From: Pseudomonas sp. BGI-2
GTDB taxonomy: Bacteria > Pseudomonadota > Gammaproteobacteria > Pseudomonadales > Pseudomonadaceae
NCBI RefSeq assembly: GCF_004310295.1
Contig: NZ_SISB01000008.1
Location: forward strand, 1-64,000
Length of the DNA: 64,000 nucleotides
Direction of reading: 5' to 3'
The first letter of the stretch is position 1. Each line of letters opens with the position of its first letter. The notes below the pieces were generated by a model. The model made no database searches. It saw only the letters and a list, made by a program, of their open reading frames with translations, and was not told the origin of the DNA. The position numbers were made by a program, and so were the translations under genes. Below are positions 1 to 9,092 of this stretch, one piece after another.

Positions 1-220
1 CAACTCAGTGATGGAGCGCTTCTTCCTGAGCTTGAAAATGGAGCGGGTATGGCGGCGCGATTACGCCAACCACGCCGAAGCGATACGTGACATTACTGAA
101 TACATCGTTGGGTTTTACAACAACGAGCGGCTGCACTCGAAACTCGGGTATCTGCCACCGACCGTTTACGAACGGGAGATGGCGTCGAAATCACCTATCG
201 AGGTGTCCGGAATTAGTTGA
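1..220 (+). CDS. IS3-family transposase (OrfB), C-terminal fragment cut by the window edge
   Basis: The reading frame is open from the first bases and ends with TGA at 218-220. The visible residues (NSVMERFFLSLKMERVW ... ITEYIVGFYNNERLHSKLGY) match the end of the DDE integrase core of IS3-family OrfB proteins. The glutamate in VMERFF is probably the last acidic residue of the DDE triad. The Y-N-x-x-R-x-H-x-x-L-G-Y block is typical of the family C-terminus. An internal GTG/ATG near position 8-11 is not a real start, because similarity continues upstream of it. It is the 3' end of an insertion sequence that interrupts the gene to its right. Confidence 0.9.
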   Translation, partial: NSVMERFFLSLKMERVWRRDYANHAEAIRDITEYIVGFYNNERLHSKLGYLPPTVYEREMASKSPIEVSGIS

Positions 221-223
221 CCA
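204..223. mobile_element. putative right terminal inverted repeat of the IS3-family element
   Basis: The bases TGTCCGGAATTAGTTGACCA follow the transposase end and finish in CA, as IS3-family termini do. Coding similarity to the neighbouring monooxygenase starts just beyond. The left end is outside the window, so the repeat partner cannot be compared. Confidence 0.5.
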
Positions 224-988
224 CGACACACGTCGCAACGGTGCATGAGGGTTGGCGGATAGATCCAGGTGAACGAAGCTGATGTAGGGTTTATCGCCTC
301 CGACTTCCTGCCACAGTCCCGCTCGGTGCCGATGCTCATCCGGAGTACCCGGATCGGCGAGCCAGCCATCCATGTGTTGGCCAATCCAGGCCGGGGATTG
401 TTGACCAAGACCCGCAACCAGCAAGGGCACCGGCTCATCTCGCTCCGGCAACAGACGAGCACCTTCGGGCAAGCGGCCTTCACCTTGGATGCGCAATAGC
501 TCAACCGTGTCGCGAAAGATCTACCCGCGCTGATCGTAGTCCACCCCAAACAGCGGATACTCCATCGGACGGTCACCACTGGCGACCCCAAGGAGCAGAC
601 GTCCGTCACTCAATTCATCGACACTGGTGGCGGCCTTGAGCGTTAGCCAAGGCTGACGCAACGGCAGCACAACCGCCGCCGTACCCAGCATGGTGTTCTC
701 GGTAATCCCGGCCAAATACCCAAGGTAGGAAAAGGTTTCAAAGGCCTGGGCGGCATCGCCAAAGTTGGGTTCATAAACCGGTACATCACGTACCCAAAGT
801 GCTCGATAACCGGCGTTGTCAGCCAATCGTGCCATCGCCGCGTGCTGCTTCAAATCGTGGACACCGAAAGGCCGCTCCTCCTCAATCCGTAGCCGCTGTC
901 CATCGCTGGACCAGTCGTTATCCAGCAGCAGTTCCAGTCCGATGGAAAACCCATTCGAGCCGAGTAATCGTTGAAATCGTGGATGCAT
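224..988 (-). pseudogene. luciferase-like monooxygenase, broken by an in-frame stop and by an IS insertion
   Basis: Read leftwards from ATG at 988 (GGAG seven bases upstream), the protein looks like an LLM-class flavin-dependent oxidoreductase. Visible blocks are ARLADNAGYRALWVRDVPVY, TAAVVLPLRQPWLTLKAAT and GRLLLGVASGDRPMEYPLFG. An in-frame TAG at 521-523 stops the frame after DYDQRG. The same frame then continues as IFRDTVELLRIQGEGRLPEG, LLVAGLGQQSPAWIGQHMDG and YISFVHLDLSANPHAPLRR, so the stop is a nonsense change and not a frameshift. The family-like sequence ends at the IS terminus near 224, which removes the C-terminus. A 162-residue N-terminal piece could be made but would lack part of the barrel. 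The flavin chemistry is a family inference; the substrate is unknown. Confidence 0.82.
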
Positions 989-1261
989 GAAAAGACTCCA
1001 AAACAACAAAATGGAATGACATGCACCCAGTATCTATAGGCCCATCTGCAAGAGAAATGCATGAATCGGAATCTCAATCTTGAGCAAAACGCACGACTCA
1101 GACAAAGAGCCGATTGTCGTTCTGGCCCTCAAGGACAACCGTTCGAGAAAATCGCGGTAAAGTGACCGCACGGTTTTTGGTATGGTGCAGCTCGTTTTTT
1201 ACGGACTGATTTCAAGCCTACGGATCGGCACCCCCTTTTTAGTCAAAGAGCTGCTGCAGAA

Positions 1262-3154
1262 ATGCCCGAACCGATACCCATCAAGGATCACGAAAAAGAG
1301 ACGCGCCTGGTCAACAAGCGGCTGACTGCCTGCGCCTTGTTCGTCGCCGCCATTTCCTGCGCACTCATGGTGCGCATGTATGTGTTGCAAGTGGTCGAAT
1401 TCGACTATCACTCGACCATCTCCGAAAACAACCGCGTACATGTCCTGCCTATCACCCCCACGAGAGGGCTGATCTACGACCGCAACGGTGTCGTCCTCGC
1501 AGACAACCGCCCCAGCTTCAACCTGACCATCACCCGTGAACGCGCCTCTGACGTCAAAGAAGAACTCGATGAGGTGGTCAACCTCCTGCACTTGCCCGCC
1601 GAGGACCGGACACTGTTCGACAAGGCAATGAAGCAGACGCGCCACCCGTTTGTGCCGGTCACCCTGTTCTACGAGCTCAGTGAGCAGCAAATCGCGGTAC
1701 TCGCGGTCAACGAGTTCCGTCTACCTGGGATCGATGTCGAGCCCCAATTCGTCCGCCATTACCCAATGGGCGCACACTTCGCACACTCGATCGGGTACGT
1801 CGGTCGTATCAACGAAAAAGAATCCAAAGTCCTCGATACGGTGGAGTACCGCGGCACCCAATCCATCGGCAAGACCGGCATCGAAAAATTCTACGAGTCC
1901 GAATTGCACGGTCAAGTGGGTTACGAAGAAGTCGAAACCAATGCTCAGGGACGCGTACTGCGAGTGCTCAAGCACACCGATCCGGTCCCCGGAAAAAACA
2001 TTGTCCTGGGCCTGGACGTCAAACTTCAGGAAGCGGCCGAGGAAGCCTTGGGCGATCGTCGTGGTTCAGTAGTGGCTCTAGACCCCTCGACCGGCGAAGT
2101 CCTGGCTATGGTCAGCAAGCCCAGCTTCGACCCGAACCTGTTTGTCACAGGCATCAGCTTCAAGGAATACGCGGCGCTGCACGACTCCATCGATCGGCCG
2201 CTGTTCAACCGCGTCCTGAGGGGCCTCTACGCACCGGGTTCGACCATCAAGCCCGAGGTGGCCATTGCCGGCCTCGATGCTGGCGTCGTCACCCCTCAGA
2301 CCCGCGTCTTCGACCCGGGTTACTACCAACTCCCGGACTTCGATCACAAATACCGTAACTGGAACCACAGCGGCGACGGTTGGGTAGACATGGACGCGGC
2401 GATCATGCGCTCCAACGACACTTACTTCTATGACCTGGCGCACAAGCTGGGTATTGATCGCCTGCATGACTACATGGCGATGTTCGGCCTCGGCGAGAAG
2501 GTCTCGCTGGACATGTTCGAGGAGTCTGCCGGGCTAATGCCATCCCAAGCCTGGAAGCGTGCCACGCGCCGTCAGGCATGGTTCCCGGGCGAGACGGTGA
2601 TCCTCGGCATTGGCCAGGGTTACATGCAGGTCACGCCGTTACAGCTGGCCCAGGCTACCGCGCTGATCGCCAACAAAGGTGTGTGGAACCGACCGCACCT
2701 GGCCAAGACTGTGGACGGCGTAGCGCCCGTGGACGAACACCCCATGCCGAACATCCTGCTCAAGGACCCGCGTGACTGGGAGCAGGTCAACCATGGCATG
2801 CAAATGGTGATGCACGACGCCCGCGGGATTGCCCGGGCGGCCGCGCAGGGCGCTCAGTACCGCATCGCCGGCAAGAGTGGTACCGCGCAAGTGGTCGCGA
2901 TCAAGCAGGGCGAACGCTACAATCGGGCGAAAACCCTGGAGCGCAACCGCGACAATGCCTTGTTCGTCGGTTTCGCCCCGGCCGAGCATCCGAAGATCGT
3001 CATCTCGGTGATGATCGAAAACGGTGAGGCCGGTGGTCGCGTTGCCGGCCCGGTCGTGCGGCAGATCATGGACGCCTGGTTACTCGATCAGGACGGCCAT
3101 CTCAAGCCGCAATACGCCACGCCGAGCAAAGCACCGGGCGACCCTCACGTCTAA
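1262..3154 (+). CDS. mrdA: penicillin-binding protein 2 (peptidoglycan D,D-transpeptidase)
   Basis: This 630-residue protein is an MrdA/PBP2-type class B penicillin-binding protein. It crosslinks peptidoglycan during lateral wall growth from the periplasmic face of the inner membrane. It has a single N-terminal membrane anchor (about residues 21-43), a dimerisation region with the TRGLIYDRNG block near 67, and a transpeptidase domain. The active-site motifs are S327-TIK, SND in MRSNDTYFY, and KSGT in AGKSGTAQVV. The ATG at 1262 is followed by the PIPIKDHEKETRLVNKR head usual for MrdA. The ribosome-binding site is weak. It stands alone, without rodA, mltB or rlpA beside it, so it may be a second mrdA copy beyond the usual elongasome one. 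The number of copies in this genome cannot be seen here. Confidence 0.9.
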   Translation: MPEPIPIKDHEKETRLVNKRLTACALFVAAISCALMVRMYVLQVVEFDYHSTISENNRVHVLPITPTRGLIYDRNGVVLADNRPSFNLTITRERASDVKEELDEVVNLLHLPAEDRTLFDKAMKQTRHPFVPVTLFYELSEQQIAVLAVNEFRLPGIDVEPQFVRHYPMGAHFAHSIGYVGRINEKESKVLDTVEYRGTQSIGKTGIEKFYESELHGQVGYEEVETNAQGRVLRVLKHTDPVPGKNIVLGLDVKLQEAAEEALGDRRGSVVALDPSTGEVLAMVSKPSFDPNLFVTGISFKEYAALHDSIDRPLFNRVLRGLYAPGSTIKPEVAIAGLDAGVVTPQTRVFDPGYYQLPDFDHKYRNWNHSGDGWVDMDAAIMRSNDTYFYDLAHKLGIDRLHDYMAMFGLGEKVSLDMFEESAGLMPSQAWKRATRRQAWFPGETVILGIGQGYMQVTPLQLAQATALIANKGVWNRPHLAKTVDGVAPVDEHPMPNILLKDPRDWEQVNHGMQMVMHDARGIARAAAQGAQYRIAGKSGTAQVVAIKQGERYNRAKTLERNRDNALFVGFAPAEHPKIVISVMIENGEAGGRVAGPVVRQIMDAWLLDQDGHLKPQYATPSKAPGDPHV

Positions 3155-3181
3155 GCACTCAAGGATTGATGGTGTCGGGTA

Positions 3182-3271
3182 AATCGCGAGCAGGCTCGCG
3201 CCCTCAACCAAAGAATCGAACCACAAAGTTGTGCACGACGTTGAACCTCTGGGAGCGAGCCTGCTCGCGAT
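3182..3271. repeat. REP pair (REPIN) after mrdA
   Basis: Two inverted arms, ATCGCGAGCAGGCTCGCG and GCGAGCCTGCTCGCGAT, are separated by about 50 bases. They lie between the mrdA stop and the next gene, as such repeats do at gene ends in pseudomonads. Confidence 0.75.
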
Positions 3272-3403
3272 GAACGATAACGCGGTCCCCCAGATGAAGC
3301 ACAAACGCCGTAAGACACTTGCCATCGCCCTGACGTTAACGTAAAGATTGCGCCAGGGCGCTGAATTAAAAAAAGCGCAAAGCGGACCGATCCGGAGCGC
3401 TTG

Positions 3404-5308
3404 ATGACGCTAATAAAAACAACTCCTCCCAAGCTGCACCGCGAAGCCCGGCTGGCCCGGGAAAAGCTCCACCTTGAGGGCGAAGTCCCCGATGGTGTGC
3501 TGCGGGCAGAAATCGATGCGTCGTGGCGGCGCAGTCTCAGCCATGGCGTGCATTTCAATGCCAAGCACGAACTGACGCTGGAATCGAGCGCGGGTCTGGA
3601 CGTGCTGTTGGCGAGCAATCGCCTGCTGATCGATGCCGCATTGCCGGCGATCGATTACCTGGCCGAACGCCAAGGCACGGAAGGCCTGATTATCCTGGCC
3701 AATTCCGACGCCACCATTCTTGCCGTCGAAGGTCGGGCTGACCGCCTCAAGGGCAGCGGCCTGCAAGACATCACTCTCGGCGCCTGCTGGAGCGAAGCCG
3801 CACGTGGCACCAACGCACTGGGCACCGCGCTGGTGGAAGCCCGGCCAACGATGATCGATTGCGGCGAACATTACCTCGACCGTCTCAGCGATTTCTCCTG
3901 CACGTCGGTGCCGATCCATTGCCCTCAAGGCGACATCCTCGGCGTCCTCGACTTGACCCGCGAAGGCCCGCTCGGCCGCGTTCATGACAGCACCGCGTTG
4001 CTGGCCATGGCCGTCAGTCAGATCGAAAGCCGCGTGTTCAACGCCAGTTATCCGGACGAAATCGTCCTCGCCTTCCACAGCCGTCGGCAATACCTCGAAT
4101 CCCCTTGGCAGGGCCTGTTGGCAGTGAGCCTCGGCGGACAGATTCTCGCGGTCAGCGCCCAGGCCTGTCAGTTGCTGCGTGCCGAGCGCTCGGTGTTGGT
4201 CGGTCGTCGTTGCGAAGAGTTTCTGGGTGTCGATGGCCTGCAACTGCTGTCGCGTCTGCATCAGGGAGGGGTTGGCAGTTTGCAGACCGCCAAAGGCGAA
4301 TTCTTCTACAAAACCCTGCGTGCGCCACAACGTTCGATCAATGTCAGTACGCCGCCGCGCAGCCCGGCAAAAACCGCCAAACCGCAACCGGATCTCGAAT
4401 CCCTGGCTGGCAGCAACGTTCGTTATGCCCGGGCCTTGCGCATGGCCCGCCAAGGGCTGGCCAATGAATTGCCGGTGTTGCTGCTCGGTGAAACCGGCAC
4501 CGGTAAAGAAGTCATCGCCCGTGCCCTGCACATGGCCGGCACCCGCTGCGACAAACCCTTCGTCGCGGTGAACTGCGCGGCGATCCCCGAAGGCCTGATC
4601 GAGTCGGAACTGTTCGGCTACCGCGAAGGCGCCTTCACCGGCTCACGTCGTGGCGGCATGATCGGGCGACTGCAACAGGCCCACGGCGGCACGTTGTTCC
4701 TTGATGAAATCGGCGACATGCCGCTGGCCTTGCAAGCCCGTCTGCTGCGGGTGTTGCAGGACCGTAAAGTGGCACCGCTCGGTGCCGGCGAGGAACAAGA
4801 CATCGACGTCGCGCTGATCTGCGCCACCCATCGGGACCTCAAGCGCCTGGTGGAAGAAAAGCACTTCCGTGAAGACCTGTTCTACCGGGTCAACGGCATC
4901 AGCGTGATGCTCCCGGCCCTGCGCGAGCGTGACGATTTCAGTGGCCTGGTCGGCCGACTGCTGACCAGGCTCGATGCACCGACCGTCGTCTTGCACGACG
5001 ATCTGAGCCGTTTGCTCGACGGCTACCATTGGCCGGGCAACATCCGCCAACTGGAAATGGTCTTGCGCACCGCGTTGGCCATGCGTGAACCCGGGGACAC
5101 GGTGCTCACCCTCGATCACTTGCCCGACAGCATGCTCGACGAACTGACCGCCACTGAACGCCCGGCGTCGGGCAGCATTCGCGAAAACGAACTGGAGCTG
5201 ATTCGCCAGTCCCTGGACAGCCATCAGGGCAACGTCTCGGCCGCCGCCGACGCCTTGGGCATCAGCCGCGCGACCCTGTATCGCAAGCTCAAACAGTTGC
5301 GCTCGTGA
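3404..5308 (+). CDS. sigma-54-dependent activator (AcoR type), likely regulator of the amine dehydrogenase genes
   Basis: The product is about 634 residues with an N-terminal GAF-type sensor region (about 50-200), a linker, an AAA+ domain (about 340-560) and a C-terminal Fis-type helix-turn-helix ([18 protein letters not shown]). Walker A is GETGTGKE near residue 360. The sigma-54 contact loop GAFTGS is near 409, and Walker B is [14 protein letters not shown] 3404 is preferred over TTG 3401 because CGGAG lies seven bases upstream. Its stop overlaps the ATG of the qhpF-like gene (TGATG), so the two are co-translated. A consensus -24/-12 promoter lies in front of the aldehyde dehydrogenase gene. 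It probably senses an amine or the derived aldehyde, as AcoR-type GAF domains bind small metabolites; the ligand is inferred. Confidence 0.88.
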   Translation: MTLIKTTPPKLHREARLAREKLHLEGEVPDGVLRAEIDASWRRSLSHGVHFNAKHELTLESSAGLDVLLASNRLLIDAALPAIDYLAERQGTEGLIILANSDATILAVEGRADRLKGSGLQDITLGACWSEAARGTNALGTALVEARPTMIDCGEHYLDRLSDFSCTSVPIHCPQGDILGVLDLTREGPLGRVHDSTALLAMAVSQIESRVFNASYPDEIVLAFHSRRQYLESPWQGLLAVSLGGQILAVSAQACQLLRAERSVLVGRRCEEFLGVDGLQLLSRLHQGGVGSLQTAKGEFFYKTLRAPQRSINVSTPPRSPAKTAKPQPDLESLAGSNVRYARALRMARQGLANELPVLLLGETGTGKEVIARALHMAGTRCDKPFVAVNCAAIPEGLIESELFGYREGAFTGSRRGGMIGRLQQAHGGTLFLDEIGDMPLALQARLLRVLQDRKVAPLGAGEEQDIDVALICATHRDLKRLVEEKHFREDLFYRVNGISVMLPALRERDDFSGLVGRLLTRLDAPTVVLHDDLSRLLDGYHWPGNIRQLEMVLRTALAMREPGDTVLTLDHLPDSMLDELTATERPASGSIRENELELIRQSLDSHQGNVSAAADALGISRATLYRKLKQLRS

Positions 5309-7026
5309 TGCAGCGCTTGATCGTTCGGCTGATCGACAGCCAGAACCCTGAAGCCCTGCAAGCGGCGTTGCGTTGGCTTTACAGCTTTGTGCGGCCCCAT
5401 CGATTGGCGATTGCCGGGCTGCTCGGTCTGTCGGTCTGCGCCTCGTCGCTGGTGCTGGTGCAACCGTGGCTGACCAAGCTGCTGATCGACGATGGCTTGC
5501 TGGCGAAAAACTTTCCGATGCTGGTGTTGATTGCCGGGTTGATGATTCTCGCTGGGCTGCTCGGCACGGCGCTGTCGGGGATCAATCGCTACCTGCACAC
5601 GCGATTGTCCGGGCGGATTCTGTTCTCGCTGCGTGACGACCTTTATCGACATTTGCAAACCCTGTCGCCGAGTTTCTACGGGCAGCGGCGCATCGGTGAC
5701 TTGATGTCGCGCCTCGATGGCGACGTCGCGGAGATCCAGCGCTTCGCTGTGGATTCGCTGTTCTCGGCGGTATCAAGCATCATTGGCCTGGTGGTTGCGG
5801 TGGCGATGCTGCTGACCCTGTCGTGGAAACTTTCGTTGCTGGCGCTGGTGCTGATTCCCCTCGATGTGTTGTGGCTGCGCTGGATGCGGCGCAAGGTCGA
5901 GCGCGATGTGCGGCAGTTGCGCGAGCGTTCGGCGGACATGTCTTCGTTCATGGTCGAAACCTTGCCGGTGATGAAATTCATCCAGTCTGCCGGCCAGCAA
6001 CAACGTGAATCGCGACGGCTGGAGACGCTCGGTCAAGGCTACATGAGCCAGTTGCTGCGCCTGCAAGTCACCGAGTTTTTCACCCAGGCGGTGCCCGGCA
6101 CGCTGACGTCGTTGTCCCGGGCCTGCGCGTTTTTGATTGGCGGGTATTGGGTGGTGCAGGGGACCTGGCAACTGGGCGCGCTGATCGCGTTTTCCACTTA
6201 CCTGGGGATGGCGGTCGGGCCGGTTCAGAGCTTGCTCGGGCTCTATGTCGCGATTCAACGAATGACCGTCAGCCTGGGACGGGTGATGGAGTTGCGCGGT
6301 GAAGAACCGACTGTTCTCACGCCGGTTGCACCCAAACCGATGCCGACGTCCGGCGAACTGCGTTTCGACGATGTGCACTTCAGCCATCCCGGTCGCCCGA
6401 CGACCTTGCGCGGCATCGAAGCGCGAATTCCCTATGGCTTGAAAGTTGCTCTGAGCGGCGGCTCCGGGGTCGGTAAATCGACCCTGATCGACCTGCTGCA
6501 ACGGCATCATGATCCGCAGTCCGGCCGTGTGTTGCTGGGTGAGGTCGACCTTCGGGAGCTGGACCTGTTCCAGCTGCGTCGACGGATAGCCGTGGTCAGT
6601 CAGGACATCGTGCTGTTTCGCGGCAGCCTCGCTGATAACCTCGCGTACGCAGTGCCGGACGCCAGCCGCGAAGCGATTGCCGAAGTCGCACGGCTGGCGC
6701 AACTCGACAGCCTGATCGAGTCGTTGCCCGAAGGTCTCGACAGCCCGTTGGGCGAGCGCGGCCAGCAACTCTCCGGCGGGCAGAAACAGCGCATCGCCAT
6801 CGCCCGCGCGTTGTTGCAGGACCCGCTGATTCTGGTGCTGGACGAAGCCACTTCGGCGGTGGATGAAGCCACCGAGCGCGAAGTGATTGAGGCCATCGAC
6901 CGACTGTTTGCCGGGCGTACGCGGATCCTGATCAGCCATCGTCCTTCCACGCTGGCCGATGCAGATCTGCGCTTTGAATTGCTCGACGGCGTGCTCACTT
7001 CAAAAACGGTGCTGCATGAAGCCTGA
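5308..7026 (+). CDS. qhpF: ABC transporter, permease fused to ATPase (QhpF-like)
   Basis: This is a 572-residue half-transporter of the exporter type. An N-terminal six-helix membrane domain (about 25-310) is followed by an ATPase with Walker A GGSGVGKST, signature LSGGQ, Walker B LILVLDEATS and the switch histidine in LISHRPST. In QHNDH clusters the QhpF exporter is needed to make the mature gamma subunit and probably moves it across the inner membrane. Its place between the regulator and the qhpE and qhpG genes supports that role over a lipid or drug exporter. ATG 5308 overlaps the stop of the regulator by one base. The 3' end overlaps the peptidase gene by 11 bases, so translation is probably coupled. 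Confidence 0.85.
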   Translation: MQRLIVRLIDSQNPEALQAALRWLYSFVRPHRLAIAGLLGLSVCASSLVLVQPWLTKLLIDDGLLAKNFPMLVLIAGLMILAGLLGTALSGINRYLHTRLSGRILFSLRDDLYRHLQTLSPSFYGQRRIGDLMSRLDGDVAEIQRFAVDSLFSAVSSIIGLVVAVAMLLTLSWKLSLLALVLIPLDVLWLRWMRRKVERDVRQLRERSADMSSFMVETLPVMKFIQSAGQQQRESRRLETLGQGYMSQLLRLQVTEFFTQAVPGTLTSLSRACAFLIGGYWVVQGTWQLGALIAFSTYLGMAVGPVQSLLGLYVAIQRMTVSLGRVMELRGEEPTVLTPVAPKPMPTSGELRFDDVHFSHPGRPTTLRGIEARIPYGLKVALSGGSGVGKSTLIDLLQRHHDPQSGRVLLGEVDLRELDLFQLRRRIAVVSQDIVLFRGSLADNLAYAVPDASREAIAEVARLAQLDSLIESLPEGLDSPLGERGQQLSGGQKQRIAIARALLQDPLILVLDEATSAVDEATEREVIEAIDRLFAGRTRILISHRPSTLADADLRFELLDGVLTSKTVLHEA

Positions 7027-7693
7027 GTTGCGCATTGGTGTGGTCGACAGCGGACATTCGGCGGCGCAACGGGTGCAGGTGATCGCGGGGCGGCGCTTTT
7101 CGCTGCTGGAGGATGGCCTGGCCGAAAGCGACTTGCGCGATGACCCGCTCGGTCATGGCAGTGCGGTGATCGAGGCCATCGGACGACGGGCGCCTGCGGC
7201 GGTGTTTTGCGTGGGGCAGGTGTTTGATCAGCGCGGCGTCACCAGCGCCTTACAGATCGCCACCGCCATCGACTGGCTGGTGGCGCAGGACGTTCGGTTG
7301 ATCAATTTGAGCCTTGGATTACGACAGGATCGAAGCCTATTGCGCGAAGCCTGCGCGGCAGCGGTGGCGCGGGGCATTTTGCTGTGTGCGTCCAGCCCGG
7401 CGCAGGGCGAGGGCGTGTTTCCGGCGAATTATCCTCAGGTGCTGCGAGTCACTGGCGATGCCCGTTGCGCCGAGCATGAATGGTCGTGGCTCAACAGTGC
7501 CCAGGCCGATTTCGCGGCGTGCGTGCATGGGACTTATCCGGGGCAGTCTGGTGCAAGCCTTGGGTGTGCGGCGTTGAGCGGGCACATTGCGAGTTTCCTC
7601 GTCGCACATCCTGACGCATGCAACGAATACGTCATCGAATGGCTGCGCGAGCACGCCCGTTATCGCGGCCCTGAACGGCGTTTCGGCCGATGA
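7016..7693 (+). CDS. qhpE: subtilisin-like serine protease, leader peptidase of the QHNDH gamma subunit
   Basis: This is a small S8-family protease (225 residues) with no signal peptide and no propeptide, so it acts in the cytoplasm. The catalytic triad is visible: D11 in GVVDSG, H47 in PLGHGS and S181 in SGASLGCAALSGH. Known QhpE proteins remove the N-terminal leader of QhpC after QhpD has formed its thioether bonds. The ATG at 7016 lies inside the end of qhpF and its stop overlaps the ATG of qhpG (ATGA). The place where subtilisins carry the oxyanion asparagine (AAGN) reads CASSPAQGEG here, so that residue is missing or moved. A longer upstream frame exists but only repeats qhpF coding sequence. 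Confidence 0.86.
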   Translation: MKPELRIGVVDSGHSAAQRVQVIAGRRFSLLEDGLAESDLRDDPLGHGSAVIEAIGRRAPAAVFCVGQVFDQRGVTSALQIATAIDWLVAQDVRLINLSLGLRQDRSLLREACAAAVARGILLCASSPAQGEGVFPANYPQVLRVTGDARCAEHEWSWLNSAQADFAACVHGTYPGQSGASLGCAALSGHIASFLVAHPDACNEYVIEWLREHARYRGPERRFGR

Positions 7694-8979
7694 TTCTGAT
7701 TCTTGGCGCCGGTCCCGCCGGGGCGGCGGTCGCCCTGGGTTTGCGACGGCTCGGCTATGCGGTGACCCTGGTCAGCGAGTGGCGCCGGTTTGCGGCACTG
7801 GAAGGCGTTTCCGTGCGGGTGCTGGAGGCTTTGCGCGGTGCGGGCCTGCAACGGGCACTGGCGGATGCGGCGTTGCCTTCCCAGCGTCAGGTGTCGTGGA
7901 ACGGTCAGCTACATGCGCAAAACATCGAATTTCTTTTGGACCGTCCGAGCTTCGACCGAGGCTTGCGCGAGGACCTGCGACTGGCCGGTGTCGAGCTGAT
8001 CGAAGGTCGGGTGCTGAGCGTCCAGCCATCCGCTTCGGGGTGCCGGGTCGAGATTGAAGGGCGCGAGGCGCTGAACGCGGATTTCCTGGTGGAAGCCCGC
8101 GGACGTCAGGCACCCGCGCTTGGCAAAGGTCTGCGCGGGCCGGAGACGGTCAGCCTGCTCAATCGCTGGCAAGGCACGCCGGGCAGCACGGCCAGCGCGG
8201 TGGAAAGCCTTGAGGACGGCTGGGCCTGGATGGCGCGGCGAGCCGACGGTCAGTGTTATTGGCAATGGACGGTCGACGTGGCCAGTGCCGAGTTGCCGGG
8301 CAAGGCGAAGTTGCTGGATTACTGTCGCGGGCGACGTCAGGGCTCGGCATTGGCGCGTGAGTTTTTCGGTGCCGGGGCTGAGATCGATCTTCAGCTGCAT
8401 GCGCGCAGCAGCACGGCGATTCTGTGTCCGCAGGTGTGCGGCGATCACTGGATTCGGGTCGGTGATGCCGCGATGTCGGTGGATCCGCTGTCGGGCAATG
8501 GCATCTTTCAGTCCTTGTCTTCAGCGTTACAGGCGCCCACGGTGATCAACACGTTGTTGTGTAAACCGGAACGCGCGGCGCTGGCCCAGCGCTTTCATCA
8601 GCAGCGGGTGGAGCAGCTGTTTTTGCGCTTTGCGCGGATCGGTCGGGATTTTTATGCCGATGAGCAGCGGTGGCTCGACCAGCCGTTCTGGCAGGCGCGG
8701 CGGCGCTGGCCGGATGCTGAGGTCGCCCATGCCGAGGCGGATTTTTCCTCGTTGAGAATCGAGCGAGCGCCCGTGCTGAAGGATGGTTTTGTGGATGAAG
8801 CCGAGGTGGTGATCACGGCGGACCAGCCGTTGGGGATCTGGCATGTGCAAGGGGTTGAGCTGGTGCCGTTGGTGCGGCGGTTGCGGACTGAGTCGGCCGA
8901 GCAGGCGTTGGGTGGGTTGACGGTGGAGCAGGGGCGGGTGGTTCGGGGTTGGTTGTTGGCCCAGGGGTTCAAACCTTGA
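7690..8979 (+). CDS. qhpG: FAD-dependent monooxygenase for CTQ cofactor formation (QhpG-like)
   Basis: This 429-residue flavoprotein of the tryptophan halogenase / p-hydroxybenzoate hydroxylase type begins with the dinucleotide-binding motif GAGPAGAAVALGLRRLGY. It has a second FAD motif in GDAAMSVDPLSGNGIF. Known QhpG hydroxylates the tryptophan of the gamma subunit on the way to cysteine tryptophylquinone. The ATG overlaps the qhpE stop by four bases, so regulator, qhpF, qhpE and qhpG form one tightly coupled operon. It is followed by a REPIN and the convergent aldehyde dehydrogenase gene. The assignment rests on the fold and on the neighbours. Confidence 0.84.
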   Translation: MILILGAGPAGAAVALGLRRLGYAVTLVSEWRRFAALEGVSVRVLEALRGAGLQRALADAALPSQRQVSWNGQLHAQNIEFLLDRPSFDRGLREDLRLAGVELIEGRVLSVQPSASGCRVEIEGREALNADFLVEARGRQAPALGKGLRGPETVSLLNRWQGTPGSTASAVESLEDGWAWMARRADGQCYWQWTVDVASAELPGKAKLLDYCRGRRQGSALAREFFGAGAEIDLQLHARSSTAILCPQVCGDHWIRVGDAAMSVDPLSGNGIFQSLSSALQAPTVINTLLCKPERAALAQRFHQQRVEQLFLRFARIGRDFYADEQRWLDQPFWQARRRWPDAEVAHAEADFSSLRIERAPVLKDGFVDEAEVVITADQPLGIWHVQGVELVPLVRRLRTESAEQALGGLTVEQGRVVRGWLLAQGFKP

Positions 8980-9002
8980 ATGTTTGGTGACTGGTCTGGC
9001 CT

Positions 9003-9070
9003 CTTCGCGAGCAAGCCTCGCTCCTACAGGGTTACGCAGCCCTTTGTAGGAGCGAGGCTTGCCCGCGAAG
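9003..9070. repeat. REPIN between convergent qhpG and aldehyde dehydrogenase genes
   Basis: Inverted arms CTTCGCGAGCAAGCCTCGCT and AGCGAGGCTTGCCCGCGAAG face each other across a short loop. The position between two converging genes suits a transcription or mRNA boundary. Confidence 0.8.
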
Positions 9071-9092
9071 GCGGTCTGAAGAACGCAGAAGA

